From contig NC_089275.1 in NCBI RefSeq assembly GCF_963678975.1, forward strand, positions 20,914,467 through 20,978,466: DNA of 64,000 nt, read 5' to 3'. Position 1 is the stretch's first letter; every line of letters starts with the position of its first letter. Source of the DNA: Dysidea avara (lineage: Eukaryota > Porifera > Demospongiae > Dictyoceratida > Dysideidae). Under the pieces are notes generated by a model. It saw only the letters and a program-made list of their open reading frames with translations, was not told the origin of the DNA and did not search any database. This document shows positions 11,687 through 23,788 of the stretch, in pieces. Made by a program: the position numbers and the translations under genes.

Positions 11687-13015
11687 TTATAACTTGTTAA
11701 CTTTAAAAAATATGCATTTATCTTTGAGATACTGGCAGGTGGGAGTGATCTTGTGAAGATTTGTATTAGAAATAAATTGAGTATTCCCATTACCAAGGAT
11801 GGTTCCCATGGTTTTGTCAGTGACTCTACAAGCCTGTCTGTCCGATGTGAAATCACCATAAGTTACTATGTTGGTGTGATGTTCATGGTCACTAAGCTGG
11901 TTTAGCAACTTGATTTCAAACTTTCCTCTCAGTGGCCAGGACAACTCGTCATCACATTGTCCCTTCATAAGAAACAGGAACACTGACATGTGAGTATGTT
12001 TGCCGTTAGCCTGGCCATCAGCATTGACTAGCAAACACATTTTGTATCCTTTGTTGTGGCTGTAGAATGGATCACTGTACCATCCAGCACCACTTGATTT
12101 ATAGTGTGAATAACGTGACATCTTCACAGTAACTGGACAAGTTAGTGCTGACAATGTGGCCAGGTGGATGGAAGAGTGTCCGGATGTGATCATTCTATCT
12201 CCTGCAAGTTCTTTTCCTTTGCTGATAAAAGTATCAAACATCTTCTCTAAAACACTAAGCCTGTCTTCTGTTTTACTTAGTTTAGCTTTGGTCATTGATA
12301 AGTGTTCCTCCATGTGTTCTTCCTCATGTTTCCTCTTGTTCTTACGCATCATACTCTCCTCACACCCAATATTGTGGTACTCACACTGGATAACTTCAAG
12401 AGGACACTCCTTCCTGTGTGCTTCCATGTCTTCACGAAGGACATTATCTGTTTTACACTTGTTGGGACAGGGTATGGGAAGCTTTGGACATCGATCTTTA
12501 TGTTCTCCTATGATAAATTTATACTTATTAAAATTAAAGCAGTGCTTACAAAAAGTCCATCGATGTGGACAGTGGTTCACAACATGAGACTGCAAGGATC
12601 GTCTTTGTACTACCTCCTCACACCCAGTATTGGTACATTTTACATTCTCGTGTCGACAACCTTTTGTGTCAGAGTCTTTGAGATGATTGCTAACATGATT
12701 TAATTCACCCTGCCACTTACAGCCATTTTCTTTGTTGGGACATGTTATCTGAAGGCCTTTAAGTTCCCTGTCAGCTTGCTTGTTAGGAAAGGTAATAAAC
12801 TTATCGTTACGAGCACGACAAATTGGACAAGACTTCGTAATACCAGTAGCCTTCGAAGCATTCTCAAGACAAGACTTACAGAAATTGTGTCCACAACACA
12901 CACTCATGCGGGGGTCACGACTGGGATGATCACATATTTTGCAGACGAGACGATCTGGTACAGCGTCGACGAAGGTGCAGTCATATCCGCCAATGTCAGT
13001 GGGGACAATCGCCAT
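11687..13015 (-). CDS. RING / TRAF-type zinc finger / TRAF-C (MATH) protein, 442 aa, copy 1
   Basis: This is a single uninterrupted frame from ATG at 13015. A C3HC4 RING finger spans residues 25-66 (C25xxC28, C41GH43xxC46xxC49, C63PxC66). Repeated Cys/His TRAF-type zinc fingers follow at about 85-225, ending with CPLEVIQCEYHNIGCEE. Next come a Lys/Glu-rich coiled coil at about 225-265 and a TRAF-C/MATH domain to the end (GYKMCLLVNADG, THMSVFLFLMKGQ, DELSWPLRGKFEIKLLNQ). That is the full plan of a TRAF adaptor/E3 ligase: the RING would recruit an E2 enzyme, and the coiled coil and MATH domain would trimerise and bind receptor tails in the cytoplasm. The length is close to usual for TRAFs. Relatives occur at 16560, 31396, 36352, 38241 and 58889, all on the same strand. 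An AG a few bases before the ATG could be a splice acceptor of a 5' untranslated exon. Which vertebrate TRAF it corresponds to cannot be decided. Confidence 0.9.
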   Translation of the reverse strand: MAIVPTDIGGYDCTFVDAVPDRLVCKICDHPSRDPRMSVCCGHNFCKSCLENASKATGITKSCPICRARNDKFITFPNKQADRELKGLQITCPNKENGCKWQGELNHVSNHLKDSDTKGCRHENVKCTNTGCEEVVQRRSLQSHVVNHCPHRWTFCKHCFNFNKYKFIIGEHKDRCPKLPIPCPNKCKTDNVLREDMEAHRKECPLEVIQCEYHNIGCEESMMRKNKRKHEEEHMEEHLSMTKAKLSKTEDRLSVLEKMFDTFISKGKELAGDRMITSGHSSIHLATLSALTCPVTVKMSRYSHYKSSGAGWYSDPFYSHNKGYKMCLLVNADGQANGKHTHMSVFLFLMKGQCDDELSWPLRGKFEIKLLNQLSDHEHHTNIVTYGDFTSDRQACRVTDKTMGTILGNGNTQFISNTNLHKITPTCQYLKDKCIFFKVNKL

Positions 13016-16000
13016 TGTGCTTCTAGCGTTTCAGAAGGTGTAGGCTAAATACAAGATAGAAATGATTATTTAGAATTTTCTTGTTGTTAAGTACGTAACT
13101 ACTTACTTATCACGATGGTTATCTTGATTCTTGTGTTGCCTCGTGGCCGTTGATCACGTGAAAGGAATGTTGCATCGGATACTCAAGGACATGGTTGTCC
13201 CACAGTAAACCCTCGGTTACACATCTAGTATCAATTATTAATTTCAGAGCTGGATCTTTTAAGGTACAGAACTCTACTCAGTAATCGGCTGCTTGAGACT
13301 GGCATCAAACCGCACTAACAGTCTGTAGCGACTTTGCTACAAGTCTATCTCGACTGAGCAAAAGCTGCTCAGAGAGCTATCACCGACTTCATCACAGCGC
13401 ATCTTCTTAGCATGTGAATGGAACACTTGATTGTGATAGACAGATGTTATGTGTTCATTGTATGTCATATTCTATAGAGAGAGCAAACCATCATTAAGAT
13501 GTTCAAACACATGCAATTACAATTACATATAATACTTCACACACATGTGACTGTACTGACGTGTGAAAAAGCACAGCATAGGCATGGTAAAGGAAACTAT
13601 AAAAATAAAATAACTGAACAAATAAAGCTCAGTACGGTACGAAATAGATAATCATTTATTTATCCCAATCATGCACTTCTACTGCAACAAGACTCAGAGG
13701 TCACACAAGGAAATTATATTCAAACATCACACTATATAATTCATATACAAGATCTAATTTTTATAGTAACAGAGTAATCAATGACTAGAATTCATTAACC
13801 CAATCTATTGTTGATTCTTCCTCAGAATAGCTAAGTACAAGTTGTCTATGGATGCACAGGCATAAGCCTTTATTCTTAAAATACATGCAAATACAGTACA
13901 ACGCGCACACACATACACTACACACATACACACACACGTAACAACAAATTAAATGTTCCAATACTTTCCTTGCCATGTTTGTGCTGTACATTTGGCACAT
14001 ACAGTCACATGTGTGTCCACGGTATTGTATTGTGCTTAAACATCCTAATGATGGTTTTCTTTCTCTCTATAGCTAGCTACATGGTTTTTATCAGAGTCAG
14101 CATATTAAACCATAACGTTTATAGCGTAGCCACTACAACGATACTGGCATGCATTTCAAATCCAAACTCTTGACTTGAAATTGTCATGGGTATCTTTATT
14201 CAGACTCAATGTATAGTGATCTGCTGAGTTCCTAGCTATTTAGTTATGAGATAGAAATTTACTAGTTTGTGGTGGCTCATGGTGATACTTTCTCCTTACT
14301 GAAGCTTACAGCAGTAGGTGCTCCTCTGGATGCATGTGCATGGTGTCTGCATGGATTCCTATATTATTTATGCATGCCCATGCATCCTGGAGGTATATGG
14401 CATAGTAGGAGCTTATGAGCCGTCTTCGGTGGCTCATAAGTTCCTGGGCATAGCTATACCCTGCATTATATATTCTTCAATTTGCTTATCCAGTTTTAAA
14501 TTGGGACTTGTTTCAATATGCGCAATTATGAAATTTACCTACAGTAATTAATTAATTAATTGAAACTTCAGCCACAAATTATTGCTAAGTAATATATGCA
14601 TGTAGCTACATGCAATATAGTACTAGGTATGTGCTAATGATCACATTTCTGCAGTTCATAAAGAGCTGCCTTTTGGGGATGGAAAGCCAACCAAACTTCA
14701 ATTTGCTGTCCTGATCATTGTGAATTAAATATCCATGTGATGCTAGTATTGTACTCAGTAAAGTTAGTTTGGAGAAACGCTGTGCCCTAAAGTTGGGTAC
14801 CCATCTCCCATACTTATTGCTGTCATATTATGTTGCCATGATGCCTGGCAGCATGTCGTTCAGTGAGCTAACTCATTCTAGTTGCACACTTGCATATACA
14901 TCTTGGAGGAGACCTAGACTAGTGATTGACAGGAAGGTTTACCATCAACATGTAAGTTAGCTGCAAGTTTTTTAAAAATGAATCCTAGGTGTATTCTGCA
15001 GTACCATTCTTGCTCTGCCAACAACTCAAGGGCAGATTTAGGGGGGTGCATGGGGTGCCGAAGCACTCCCTCTCCAAAATTTTACTATGTGCTGACTAGA
15101 AACTAGAAGGCTAGTACAGGTGTAATTGCATCTAAAAGCAAGAGAAGAGTTCAGTAATCTCTTCTAGGGAATTAACAAATTATATTTTAGCAGTAAAACT
15201 ATGTACTACCAAAAGATGCTAAAAATTGAAATACTCTCATAGAGCATCTATGCGGAGAATCCATCCTTAAAGCAGCTTGCAATGTAGGAAAATGCCTAAG
15301 AGCCACATTACTACACCAGCTTGTTAAACAGTATTCCTACTGATGTCTAGTAGTGAAATGGAATGCTGGGTTGATACTACGTATGTTGCACTAAGTTTCA
15401 TTGTGAAGGTCACTTGCAGACAGCCAGACACTCTGTCCTTCGGTGACTCTGCTGAACTGGAAAGCTCCTGTAGGACTTGGAATAGGCTTCTGGCAGGTTT
15501 TCATCCTGGTCAGCTATTAAATTTTATTCTCTTACAAGCTGTTTCTGATACTTCCCAGAAATGTCTTGATATCTTTGTTGCAACACCACAAGTTGCAAAC
15601 AAGATAATCAGATGACATCGACAGACATAAGACTTGTATCCCACCATAATCATTGGAGTAGAGCTTTAGTGTAGAATCTCTGAGTTACTGGTAACTCTTC
15701 AAGCATAAGATTTTTTTCAATGTTACTTCATTAGCCACAAATTTTAGCAAAGTAATATAATAAAACTATACATATACAGTATATAGTACTTTAAGGTACA
15801 GTATGTGTTGTGAATTCTTACAGTTCTTATATTGCATGGGTCTGATCTGCTAGCCCACAATGTAATTTTGTTTATTTCTTAATCTTACATGAGAGCACTA
15901 CAAGAGAGGAAATCTGTACTGCCATTGCATGAATCGGTGTCATCCCATGCAGTGAACAAAAATAATCAACTAAATTATAGCTGTCTAGTGGAACAAATCA

Positions 16001-16559
16001 CACTTTAGCTGTTAACTGTTTAAGAATTGTAAGCTATGTGGTATGCATCCAGCACAGCCAGTATAAAAAAATTACGAGATTAAATATTGACTATTGAAGT
16101 ATGTGTTTTCTAGGCTGTGTGTATTTCACATATAAAATGACAGCACAATTGACTTCTTATTGTTTCACTGTGATTTAACATCGTGCACTAGCTACTCCAG
16201 CTTGTTTCAGTACTTTTTATCAATGTGCTATGGTCCCTACTCTAGTTGAAAATTCCAATTTTTTTTGTATTAAATTTTTTGTAAATAAAGTTATTGTGAC
16301 TGTTGAGCCCACGTATACCGCATCAAAAAGTTCCACTTCTATGTACTTTACATAATGTGGTTTAGGAATGTGGCCCTCCTATAATGATGGCCACTAAAAC
16401 AGGTTAATCTGTGCATCCACTATGTGTGTATGTTTACAGTCCATGCATGCCATCTAGAACAGGTACAGCACGAACTTCAGAAAAAAATATAAATTAAAGT
16501 ACGCTATACTTTGCAAGCAATTTGTAACAATTGCAATTTAATGTTAGCAGACAAAATAA
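13016..16559. other. Intergenic region between TRAF-like copies 1 and 2, partly duplicated elsewhere
   Basis: The segment next to copy 1 (about 13016-13250) has a CACGTG at 13155 and is probably its promoter region. From about 15560 to 16450 the sequence aligns with 45596-48060, where newer elements have split it. A weak remnant of the palindromic motif lies at 15229-15247 beside a G-rich stretch at 15040. The short frames at 13785-14960 and 15343-15615 show no domain and are not called genes. Confidence 0.5.
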
Positions 16560-17870
16560 TTACAACATGCTAATCTGAAAGTACACACAATTATCTTTAA
16601 TAAACTGACGTGTGGGAGTGATCTTGCAGAGCTTCTTATTGGAAATAAACCTACTTCGCCCATTGCCTAATCTACTTTCATCAGGAACCCTGTCAGGAGT
16701 GTCAGCTATTTTACAAGACATATGATCACGATAAGTAACTGAACATGTGTGATGTTCAGTGTCACTGATCTGATTCAGTAATTTAACTTCAAATTTTCCC
16801 CTCATTGGCCAGGACAGCTCATCATCATATTGACCCTTCTCGAGAAACAGGAACACTGACATGTGAGTGTATTTGGCATTATCATGGCCTTCAGCATCAA
16901 CTACCAAACACATCTTGTATCCTCTAGTGTGACTGTAGAATGAGTCACTGTACCAGTTATCTCCTTCTTCTTTATATTCTGTGTACTTAGACATTCTTAC
17001 AATAACAGGACAAGTCATTGACAATGAAGTGATGTGAACAGAAGAGCATGCTGATATAATCATCTTGTCCTTAGATGTTGCATTCTCACCAATCAAGTAG
17101 TGCACCATTTCTTCTAAACAATCAAGCCTGCTTTCAGTAGAGGCTAGTGTGTTTTCTGTCTTGCTTAATTTAGCCTTTGTCATTAGTAAATGTTCTTCCA
17201 TATGCTCTTCCTCATGTTTCCTCTTGTTCTTACGCATCATCCTCTCCTCACACCCCATATTGTGGTACTCACACTGGATAACTTCAAGGGGACACTCCTT
17301 CCTGTGTGCTTCCATGTCTTCACGAGGGACACTATCCATTTCACACTTGTTGGGACACGGTAGGGGAAGCTTGGTACAGTTCTTCCTATGGTCTCCTTCA
17401 ATGAACCAGTGCTCTCCTGTGATTTGGCAATATTGGCAGTCTTGTTGACGACATGGGCATTCGCTTTCAACATGCATGAATACATGTTGTCTTTGCACAA
17501 CTATTCCACACTCATTGAAACAACTGACATCCTCAAAGTTACAACTGTTCTGAAGATGATCACTGATGTAATTTAATTCACCTTGCCACTCACATCCCCT
17601 CCCTTGGTTAGTGCATATCACACGAAGACCCTTTACTTCCCTATCAGCTTGCTTGTTGGGAAAAATAGGAAACGTTTCATCTCGACACATTGGACAGGCA
17701 CTTGTAATGCTAGTATATCTTTTCACATTGTCAAGACATGATTTGCAGAAGGTGTGTCCACAACATGCAGTCATGTAAGGGTCTCGGCTTGGATAATTAC
17801 ATATTATGCAGACAAGACGATCTGTAGGTGTGTCGACAAATGTGTACTCGTATCCACCAATATCAGACAT
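16560..17870 (-). CDS. RING / TRAF-type zinc finger / TRAF-C (MATH) protein, 436 aa, copy 2
   Basis: The frame is intact from ATG at 17870 (MSDIGGYEYTFVDTPTDRLVC). The RING finger lies at about 21-62 with all Cys/His ligands present (CIIC, CCGHTFCKSC, CPMC). TRAF-type fingers occupy about 80-215, including CPLEVIQCEYHNMGCEE. A coiled coil at about 215-265 (KAKLSKTENTLASTESRLDC) precedes the MATH domain (GYKMCLVVDAEG, THMSVFLFLEKGQYDDELSWP) ending ISML. It is a TRAF-like adaptor/E3 by architecture. It is the intact partner of the damaged copy at 31396-32336, which it matches closely through the coiled coil and for about 480 bases upstream. Its 3' flank recurs at 58290. It differs from copies 1 and 5 in starting MSDIGG rather than with an MA... 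leader, so it belongs to a separate subgroup of the cluster. Confidence 0.9.
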   Translation of the reverse strand: MSDIGGYEYTFVDTPTDRLVCIICNYPSRDPYMTACCGHTFCKSCLDNVKRYTSITSACPMCRDETFPIFPNKQADREVKGLRVICTNQGRGCEWQGELNYISDHLQNSCNFEDVSCFNECGIVVQRQHVFMHVESECPCRQQDCQYCQITGEHWFIEGDHRKNCTKLPLPCPNKCEMDSVPREDMEAHRKECPLEVIQCEYHNMGCEERMMRKNKRKHEEEHMEEHLLMTKAKLSKTENTLASTESRLDCLEEMVHYLIGENATSKDKMIISACSSVHITSLSMTCPVIVRMSKYTEYKEEGDNWYSDSFYSHTRGYKMCLVVDAEGHDNAKYTHMSVFLFLEKGQYDDELSWPMRGKFEVKLLNQISDTEHHTCSVTYRDHMSCKIADTPDRVPDESRLGNGRSRFISNKKLCKITPTRQFIKDNCVYFQISML

Positions 17871-18370
17871 TGTAATTAGCTATCTACAAAACAATCAATT
17901 AATGTGACAAAAGAATTATGTAATATATGCACATTTACATATTATTTAGTTAAGTGATGATCTCACCAAGTATACACTTAAATTAAAAGATTTGCTTATA
18001 CGCCATCTTTTAAGAAATAATTTTAAACAATATTTGCTTAACATAATAAGCATAATGTAGGAATCAGTACTTGTTGCCAGAGTGTGACACGCATGCATTT
18101 AAATATTTGATAGCATGTCATACAGCACAGGAGAGGATCCAGGGGGTGCACAAAAAGTAAGTGCACTCTCTCCCAACTCTTCACCCTATACATTAGCCAT
18201 TGATGATACTTAACATGCTTAATAATGATTTTAATTTTACGTATTCCACCATACAATTCAGTGGTAGAGCTAAGGAGGGAATGTACTTACCATCCTCAAA
18301 CTGAAGTACAAGATTGATATACTCTAATAAAACAGTCAAATGCTCAAAATAGTACTCATTGCAGCGCTCA
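17871..18370. repeat. Duplicated upstream region of TRAF copy 2
   Basis: This flank aligns with 32337-32850 upstream of the broken copy 3. The shared part includes an old G-rich element remnant (about 18130) and the motif gatatactctaataaaacagtca at about 18316. The two loci were therefore duplicated as a block, with the element already in place. Confidence 0.7.
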
Positions 18371-19650
18371 AGTGCATTCCATATTATGGTAGGGAGCTAA
18401 GTATGTCATGGTGCTGCAAATGTAAGCTTTTGATATGATATCGTATTACCTATAATTTTTTGTTATGAAATAGAAATTTCATACAAATTTGGCTACTAGC
18501 TAGCATGTTATAAAATCAAAAAACTGGGAAGATAATGGCATTTCATTTTAGCATGATTTATGAAATTATGGTGCATGTATGTGCTATTATATAAAAGCTG
18601 AAATACACACGTTTTACAAAATTTCGTTGTCACGGTATATCATGACATGACATAATTTATTATGACATAATTTTTGCCATAGTATCTACATCATAATCAT
18701 TCATACTCACCCCCTCTGTACTTCCATTACAAGCACACATTTTTAATAATTATAATCAACTATGGATTAGTTTTTCTTGCAGCTGTCATCAGTTTAAAGT
18801 TCATTACTTTTGGTAAAGAGGGTGGTTCTGTCTTAGAGCACAAGTGGCACCACAGCCTCTAACCTCACTGTTAACTGGTTAACAATCGGGTTGTTTGACT
18901 ATAAAACCACATGCACAATTTCCACTATGCCAAGTGCCTGTTAAATTTCATGTCACCTTCATGGGTGCAATTCACATGTTCTCATCCAAAGTGAAGATTT
19001 TGAGTGCCAATAAAACAGCACTCAAGTTACTTAAACTACAGTGTATAGATAATATGAATAACAGCAAGAGTTCACAATATATACACAGAGGAGTGTCCTA
19101 TTCTCATACTTCTGTAGAGGGGCGTACCGTGAAGTTATGATGTAACAACAAGGTGTAGTGGTTTGTGACATATGAGCTGCTATTAAAGTGAAAGAATCAT
19201 TAACACTGTGCCACACTTGTGATGCTCAGGAACGTCGTATTCGCAAACAGCCTGGCAAGAAATGTGTACGTAGTTGGCTAAACTCATGAATTTTAGTCTA
19301 CGTGTATACACATTGTTAGGCACATATTCAATCAATATTATGTTTAATTAATGACATCATCAATTATACAAAGAGAAATGGGAGAACTTGGAAGCATTGT
19401 CATAACTTCATGATACACACATCTACAGGGGTATATGAGTAGGATACTCCCCTCAGTATATATATATATATATAAAGAACTTTGTGTGGGAGCATCAAAG
19501 CAAAAAAGTGTTCTATATTTGCCATACAAGCACAAGTGTTCTATATTGGGTAGTTATAGAACACTTTAATAGACCACAGTTCTATATCAGGTAGTTATAG
19601 AACTGCCAAGTCTATTTTGTAGGCTGATAGACTACTTTGAGTGAGTAATC
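18371..19650. other. Intergenic, nothing firm recognised
   Basis: AT-rich sequence with a TA microsatellite at about 19456-19474 and two short palindromes of the form gttctatat...agttatagaac at 19538-19610. No coding signal is convincing. Confidence 0.4.
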
Positions 19651-19651
19651 A

Positions 19652-19782
19652 CTAAAGCACTGCTGGCCAGTACAAAGCACTCGAAATAAAACACTCGGCT
19701 TCGCCTCGTGCTATATTTGTCTCGCACCCACTCTTTTTGTACTATATTTCCCGTATGGCACTCGCGGCAGTGCTTTAACTAA
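19652..19782. repeat. Imperfect foldback with GGCTTCGCC apex
   Basis: Outer arms taaagcactgc and gcagtgcttta enclose further matching blocks and a central ctcggcttcgcctc hairpin. The same apex occurs at the centre of the foldback at 26315-26455. Confidence 0.6.
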
Positions 19783-20094
19783 TACATACATACACGAACT
19801 CTTGACAACAGGCATGAGTGGTTATATCAACTGATTTACTATAACCAAGAGTTAATAAATAATTTTAATAATAGACATATACTGTATTTTACATAATAAT
19901 ACTATGCTTAGGGTCCAGCCCACTGGCTTAGCCGATCACATTCACTCTATTTATTGTGCTAAGAACTGATTTAACATACAAGATTCAGTAATCATACAGT
20001 GCCTCACCCAAAGGGATAGCCACAGTAGAGACCGGACAGTTTGGATCAGTGTATGGTCTAGCTTTCCCCATAAACTTGTGAGTACAGCTACTAC

Positions 20095-20260
20095 ATTGTG
20101 CTTAGGTTAAGCTTGTTTTCAACTGTCCAAAATGCTATATGCATCCAATCACAAACAATCTGATTCTTAAAATCTCTTAAACGTCACAGCCAATCTTAAA
20201 ACATAATTAATTAGTTCAGATTTTGACAGTCCAGCATATTTTTTAACACCTTTAGGCTTA
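20095..20260. repeat. Dispersed repeat shared with 53800-53975
   Basis: The two segments align over about 165 bases in the same orientation (for example tcacaaacaatctgattcttaaaa in two parts). No ends or coding content were recognised. Confidence 0.6.
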
Positions 20261-20287
20261 TAAGCTCAAAAATTCCCGCATACCGTA

Positions 20288-20480
20288 TTTACTTGATTTG
20301 TGCCGCACCCTCGAATAGTACCGCAGCGAGGGGGTGGCACTCCAATATACCCTGTGTCACAGTGGTATGTGTTTCCCCGAGTATCGTGTTTCCCCACACA
20401 CATATCACTAGGGATCCGTGTTTCCTCGCACACACATCACTAGGGATGCGTGTTTCCCAGACAAACCAGATCAATTAAGG
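20288..20480 (-). repeat. Repeat with cgtgtttcccc tandem units, inverted copy of 28045-28570
   Basis: It holds gtgccgcaccctcgaatagtacc followed by gggtggcactcca and two to three units containing gtgtttcc and atcactaggg. The reverse-complement relative at 28045-28570 carries an extra 251 bp insert that is absent here. Confidence 0.65.
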
Positions 20481-20744
20481 ATTGGAACAACTTACCATCT
20501 TCCATCATTGAGAGCAACAATATTGACTCTTTTTCAGCGGAACTGCAAACATTGTATGGAACTCAATAACTGTAATCTTTGTAACTACGTAGCTAAATTC
20601 ATTTTATGATTGCTTTTCTTTTCCTGAGCATATCAGCTGTGCTGTCTGCTCAGTAACAATAATAATAATAATAATAACAAAGGCGCTAGTGATATATGTT
20701 TCCCTGCCGTTTTTTATAGCTACCAAGCCAAACACCCGCGTTTA

Positions 20745-21072
20745 CAGGGGCGGATCCAGGGGGGGTTCTAAGGGTTCCATGGAACCCCCCTTTTGAAAGA
20801 GCCTCTCTTACTTGAGATACTCTAATAGAACAGTCAAATCGATATATTCTAATAGAGCAGTCACAGTAGTCTTTTGAGGAGCAGTGTAGCAAGTTATGTA
20901 TCTAGATATAAATAAGAAAATATAGTTGGTGAGGGTATCTATGGTGAGGGGCAGCTGTTATCAGCAGGTGATGACCATTTTTTTTTTTTTTTAGTCTTCA
21001 ACTTACAGCTTTAGGCTGAAGTTGCAATTCCAAAATGGAACCCCCCTTTTTAATAGTCTGGATCCGCCCCTG
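20745..21072. mobile_element. hAT-like MITE, 328 bp, 5 bp target duplication GTTTA
   Basis: The tips CAGGGGCGGATCCAG and CTGGATCCGCCCCTG are inverted repeats of 15 bp. GTTTA stands directly outside both. Inside are the doubled palindromic motif (20815-20864) and an oligo-T/GGTCTTCAAC block shared with 46230 and 47300. No coding. Confidence 0.85.
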
Positions 21073-21182
21073 GTTTATATGCCTGTCTGCTGCTGATTAT
21101 ACTATACGACTAGCTATACTGCTGCCACTGTAGCCGCGGGGCTTGCTACTGCTGCTGTTCACGCATCCGGCACAGTACTAAC

Positions 21183-22321
21183 CAGTGGCGTAGCTACCAT
21201 TGAGGCAACCGAGGCAGCTGCCTCGGTAAAAATGCTCAACAACAGGCTGAGCAGGCCTCAGTTTTAACACCCCGGATTTTCTACTCAAACGTTACTAGAC
21301 AGCATTACTGTACCCCAGTAGCTGAAAAGTGGTCCAGCACCATGTCACTATAGGCTCCAGCCCTGCTTAGTACTACAGCCATAGATTCTATTTTGTGTGG
21401 CTTGAATTTGTAAAAGATCGAGATACTCTAATAGAGCAGTTATCGTAATATACTCTAATAGAGCATTCAATACAGATTATAGCCACTGTTCTCAATTCTC
21501 ATTACACTGCTTGATCATATACATTTATGTTAATTGTCTTTGCATAAGTTCCAATGAGTCAACTGCACTGATGGAATTACATTGAGCTAATTGATCATGC
21601 ATATCATGCATTAGTAGTTACAATAATAAAATAGCCTCAACATGCCATTTCAAAGCATATATTTTCAAAATTTTTCTTGAGAGACTCCCTAGCTTGACAT
21701 GCTTAGCACATGCAGTTGAGCATCACATGAAAGAGATAATTATCTCTGACTTAAACGTCACATCAGATCAACAAAAGTAGTGTGCATGACTATGACCTCC
21801 GTTGCAGTCCATGGATGGCCTGACCACTCAAAATATCTCCAGAGTAAGTTATGTTGCATGCAATTAAACTAGTCTAATAATTGAAGCATGGTATACTGTA
21901 TAGCATTAACTATGCTGGAGCATTACTTATGACATGTACAAAATACTCAGAGTCTTCTGAAACAGTTTCCAGATAGTCAACCTGCAAATGCTGTACTGCC
22001 CATAGCTACTGGAAAGTATTTGTGAATCAGTTGAGTCAGAAGCAGACCCTCTTAATTTGGTCGACAGTGTATAAACTTTGCCTCGGTATATATTTTTTCC
22101 TGGCTATGCCACTAGCAGCCAATGCCAGACTGTGTCACCATGGATTCCAGCCCTACTTAGTACTACAGCCATAGATTCTATTATGTGTGGTACAGTAGTG
22201 CTGTCTAGTAATGTTCGAGTAGAAAGTTTGGTGTACCAAAACTTAGGCTTGCTCAGCCTGAATTGTTGAGTATTCTTTTACTTTCTAACCCTCAGTTGCC
22301 TCAGCGGTAGCTACGCCACTG
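21183..22321. mobile_element. DNA element with TIRs of about 130 bp (CAGTGGCGTAGCTACC), 1139 bp
   Basis: The outer 130 bases at each side are diverged reverse complements, starting CAGTGGCGTAGCTACC and ending GGTAGCTACGCCACTG. The doubled motif lies at 21419-21466. An internal block at 21340-21400 is repeated at 22130-22190. No open frame of note and no clear target duplication were found. The segment at about 21920-22065 recurs just outside at 22321-22485, so the locus has been rearranged. A related left tip lies at 54729. Confidence 0.65.
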
Positions 22322-23691
22322 CTTATGACATGTAGAAAATGTTCAGAGTCCTAGCTTCTGAAAAACAGTTTTTTTCCATCCACCCAGACAGTAAACATGC
22401 AAATTCTGTAGCTACCACCCATGCTTGAAACTCAATGTGTTTGTGGATCAGGTAAGTCAAAAGCAGGATCTCTCAATTATATATCTCTTGTGTGCATCAG
22501 TTTTGTACATTGAGTTAATACTTATATGCATGTATGCTATATAAGTTCATACTTGAGTAATAGTTCAACTATATTATGCCTATATATTTGAGAGAGTTTC
22601 ACAAGACAGGCAACTGCTAGAGTGTTAAATTGAGTTTCCTTGAGAGATTTTGAACAACTTGAGATATTTTACTTTAAACTGATATAGTGATAGTGAGACT
22701 TTCAGGTACTTAAGAGACTTAGTTACTCAAACTGTTTGAGAGTCAGTTATGAAATTCCAAAGTCACTTTACAGTACAGGTACGAATCCATCGCAACATAT
22801 CTGGATAAGATAACTCGATATGTGCAGAGCATGCAGGAGATGAAAGTTTAAGTTATCCATACTACTGTGATTGGGTATGTAAGCATAATGTGAGTGTTGG
22901 ATGGATTTAGCAGTAGTTATGTTGTTCTTGATTTCTCTTCACAGGTGAAATGTGACAGATGTAAGGCATGGGTACACATGCTATTTGGAAACGGCTGAAG
23001 CCAAATTCTATGCTGTTTATAAAATTCCATCAAACTATATGCGGAAAACATTAGACACTTTACAGCATAATACTATATACTAGCTAACCTAATTTTTATT
23101 ATTGTAGTTCTCTACTTCCATTCTTTGTCTTCACTTATACTACAGCTAGCTAATGAAATAAATTATGAATCTTACATGACTGTAACACAGCAGATAGCTT
23201 TATGTATCTGCATGTTCTCAGTTAAACATGTTCTTTGGCTCAAAAGTTAGTTAGCACTAGAGGGTTCAGTTTAGCTGCAGAGCAGCAGAAATAGCAAAAA
23301 AAAGCATGCTGGAGGTAGCTAGTAGTATATAGCAGCAAGTAGTATAGCTATATAGTATAAGTAGTTTCTATTAAAGTAGTAGTAGCAAGTATAGTATAGC
23401 TGTATGTACTAGCAAGTATTAGCTATAGTATAGCAGCAAGTATAGTAGCAGCAAATATATAGCTGGTAGTATATAGTAGCAAATAGTATAGCTATAGTGG
23501 TAGCAACAAGTATAGTAGTAGGAGCAGTACTGCTGCAGTAGCTATAGCAGTAACAGCAACAAGCAGTAAGTATAAAGCAGCAAAAAGAGCTCAGATCCTG
23601 CATGTAGTAACTGGCGCAGCTAGTAGACAAGCAGTATCAGCAGGAAAAGAAGCAACAGTGGCTATATATATAGTAGCAGTATATGGAGTGT
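22322..23691. other. Intergenic, ending in a TAG/CAG-rich low-complexity tract
   Basis: From about 23300 to 23670 the sequence is a run of tagtagcag, agcaagtat and tatagcta steps with no strict period. Frames through it (for example 23409-23630) are composition artefacts. Nothing else was recognised. Confidence 0.5.
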
Positions 23692-23746
23692 TTTCATCGC
23701 GTGAGCAAAATTACGTAATTTAATAAATCCGCCATATTGGAGCACC
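23692..23746 (+). repeat. Left terminal inverted repeat of the ISL2EU-like element
   Basis: It is a reverse complement of 27948-28002 with only a few differences (TAATAAATCCGCC here against TTATTGAAGCCGCC). It ends GGAGCACC, 43 bases before the first ATG of the plus-strand gene, so the promoter must lie in or next to the repeat. Confidence 0.9.
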
Positions 23747-23788
23747 ACTTTACAACTGGATTCTAAACGCTTGTGGAACAGTGAATTT

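Noticed and set aside
12156-12703. Plus-strand genes over the TRAF-like genes (also 17149, 38740, 59063)
   Set aside because: They are antisense shadows of conserved RING/zinc-finger/MATH coding sequence and recur only because the genes are duplicated.
23409-23630. Cys/Tyr-rich small secreted protein
   Set aside because: The composition follows from the TAG/CAG-rich low-complexity tract read in reverse.
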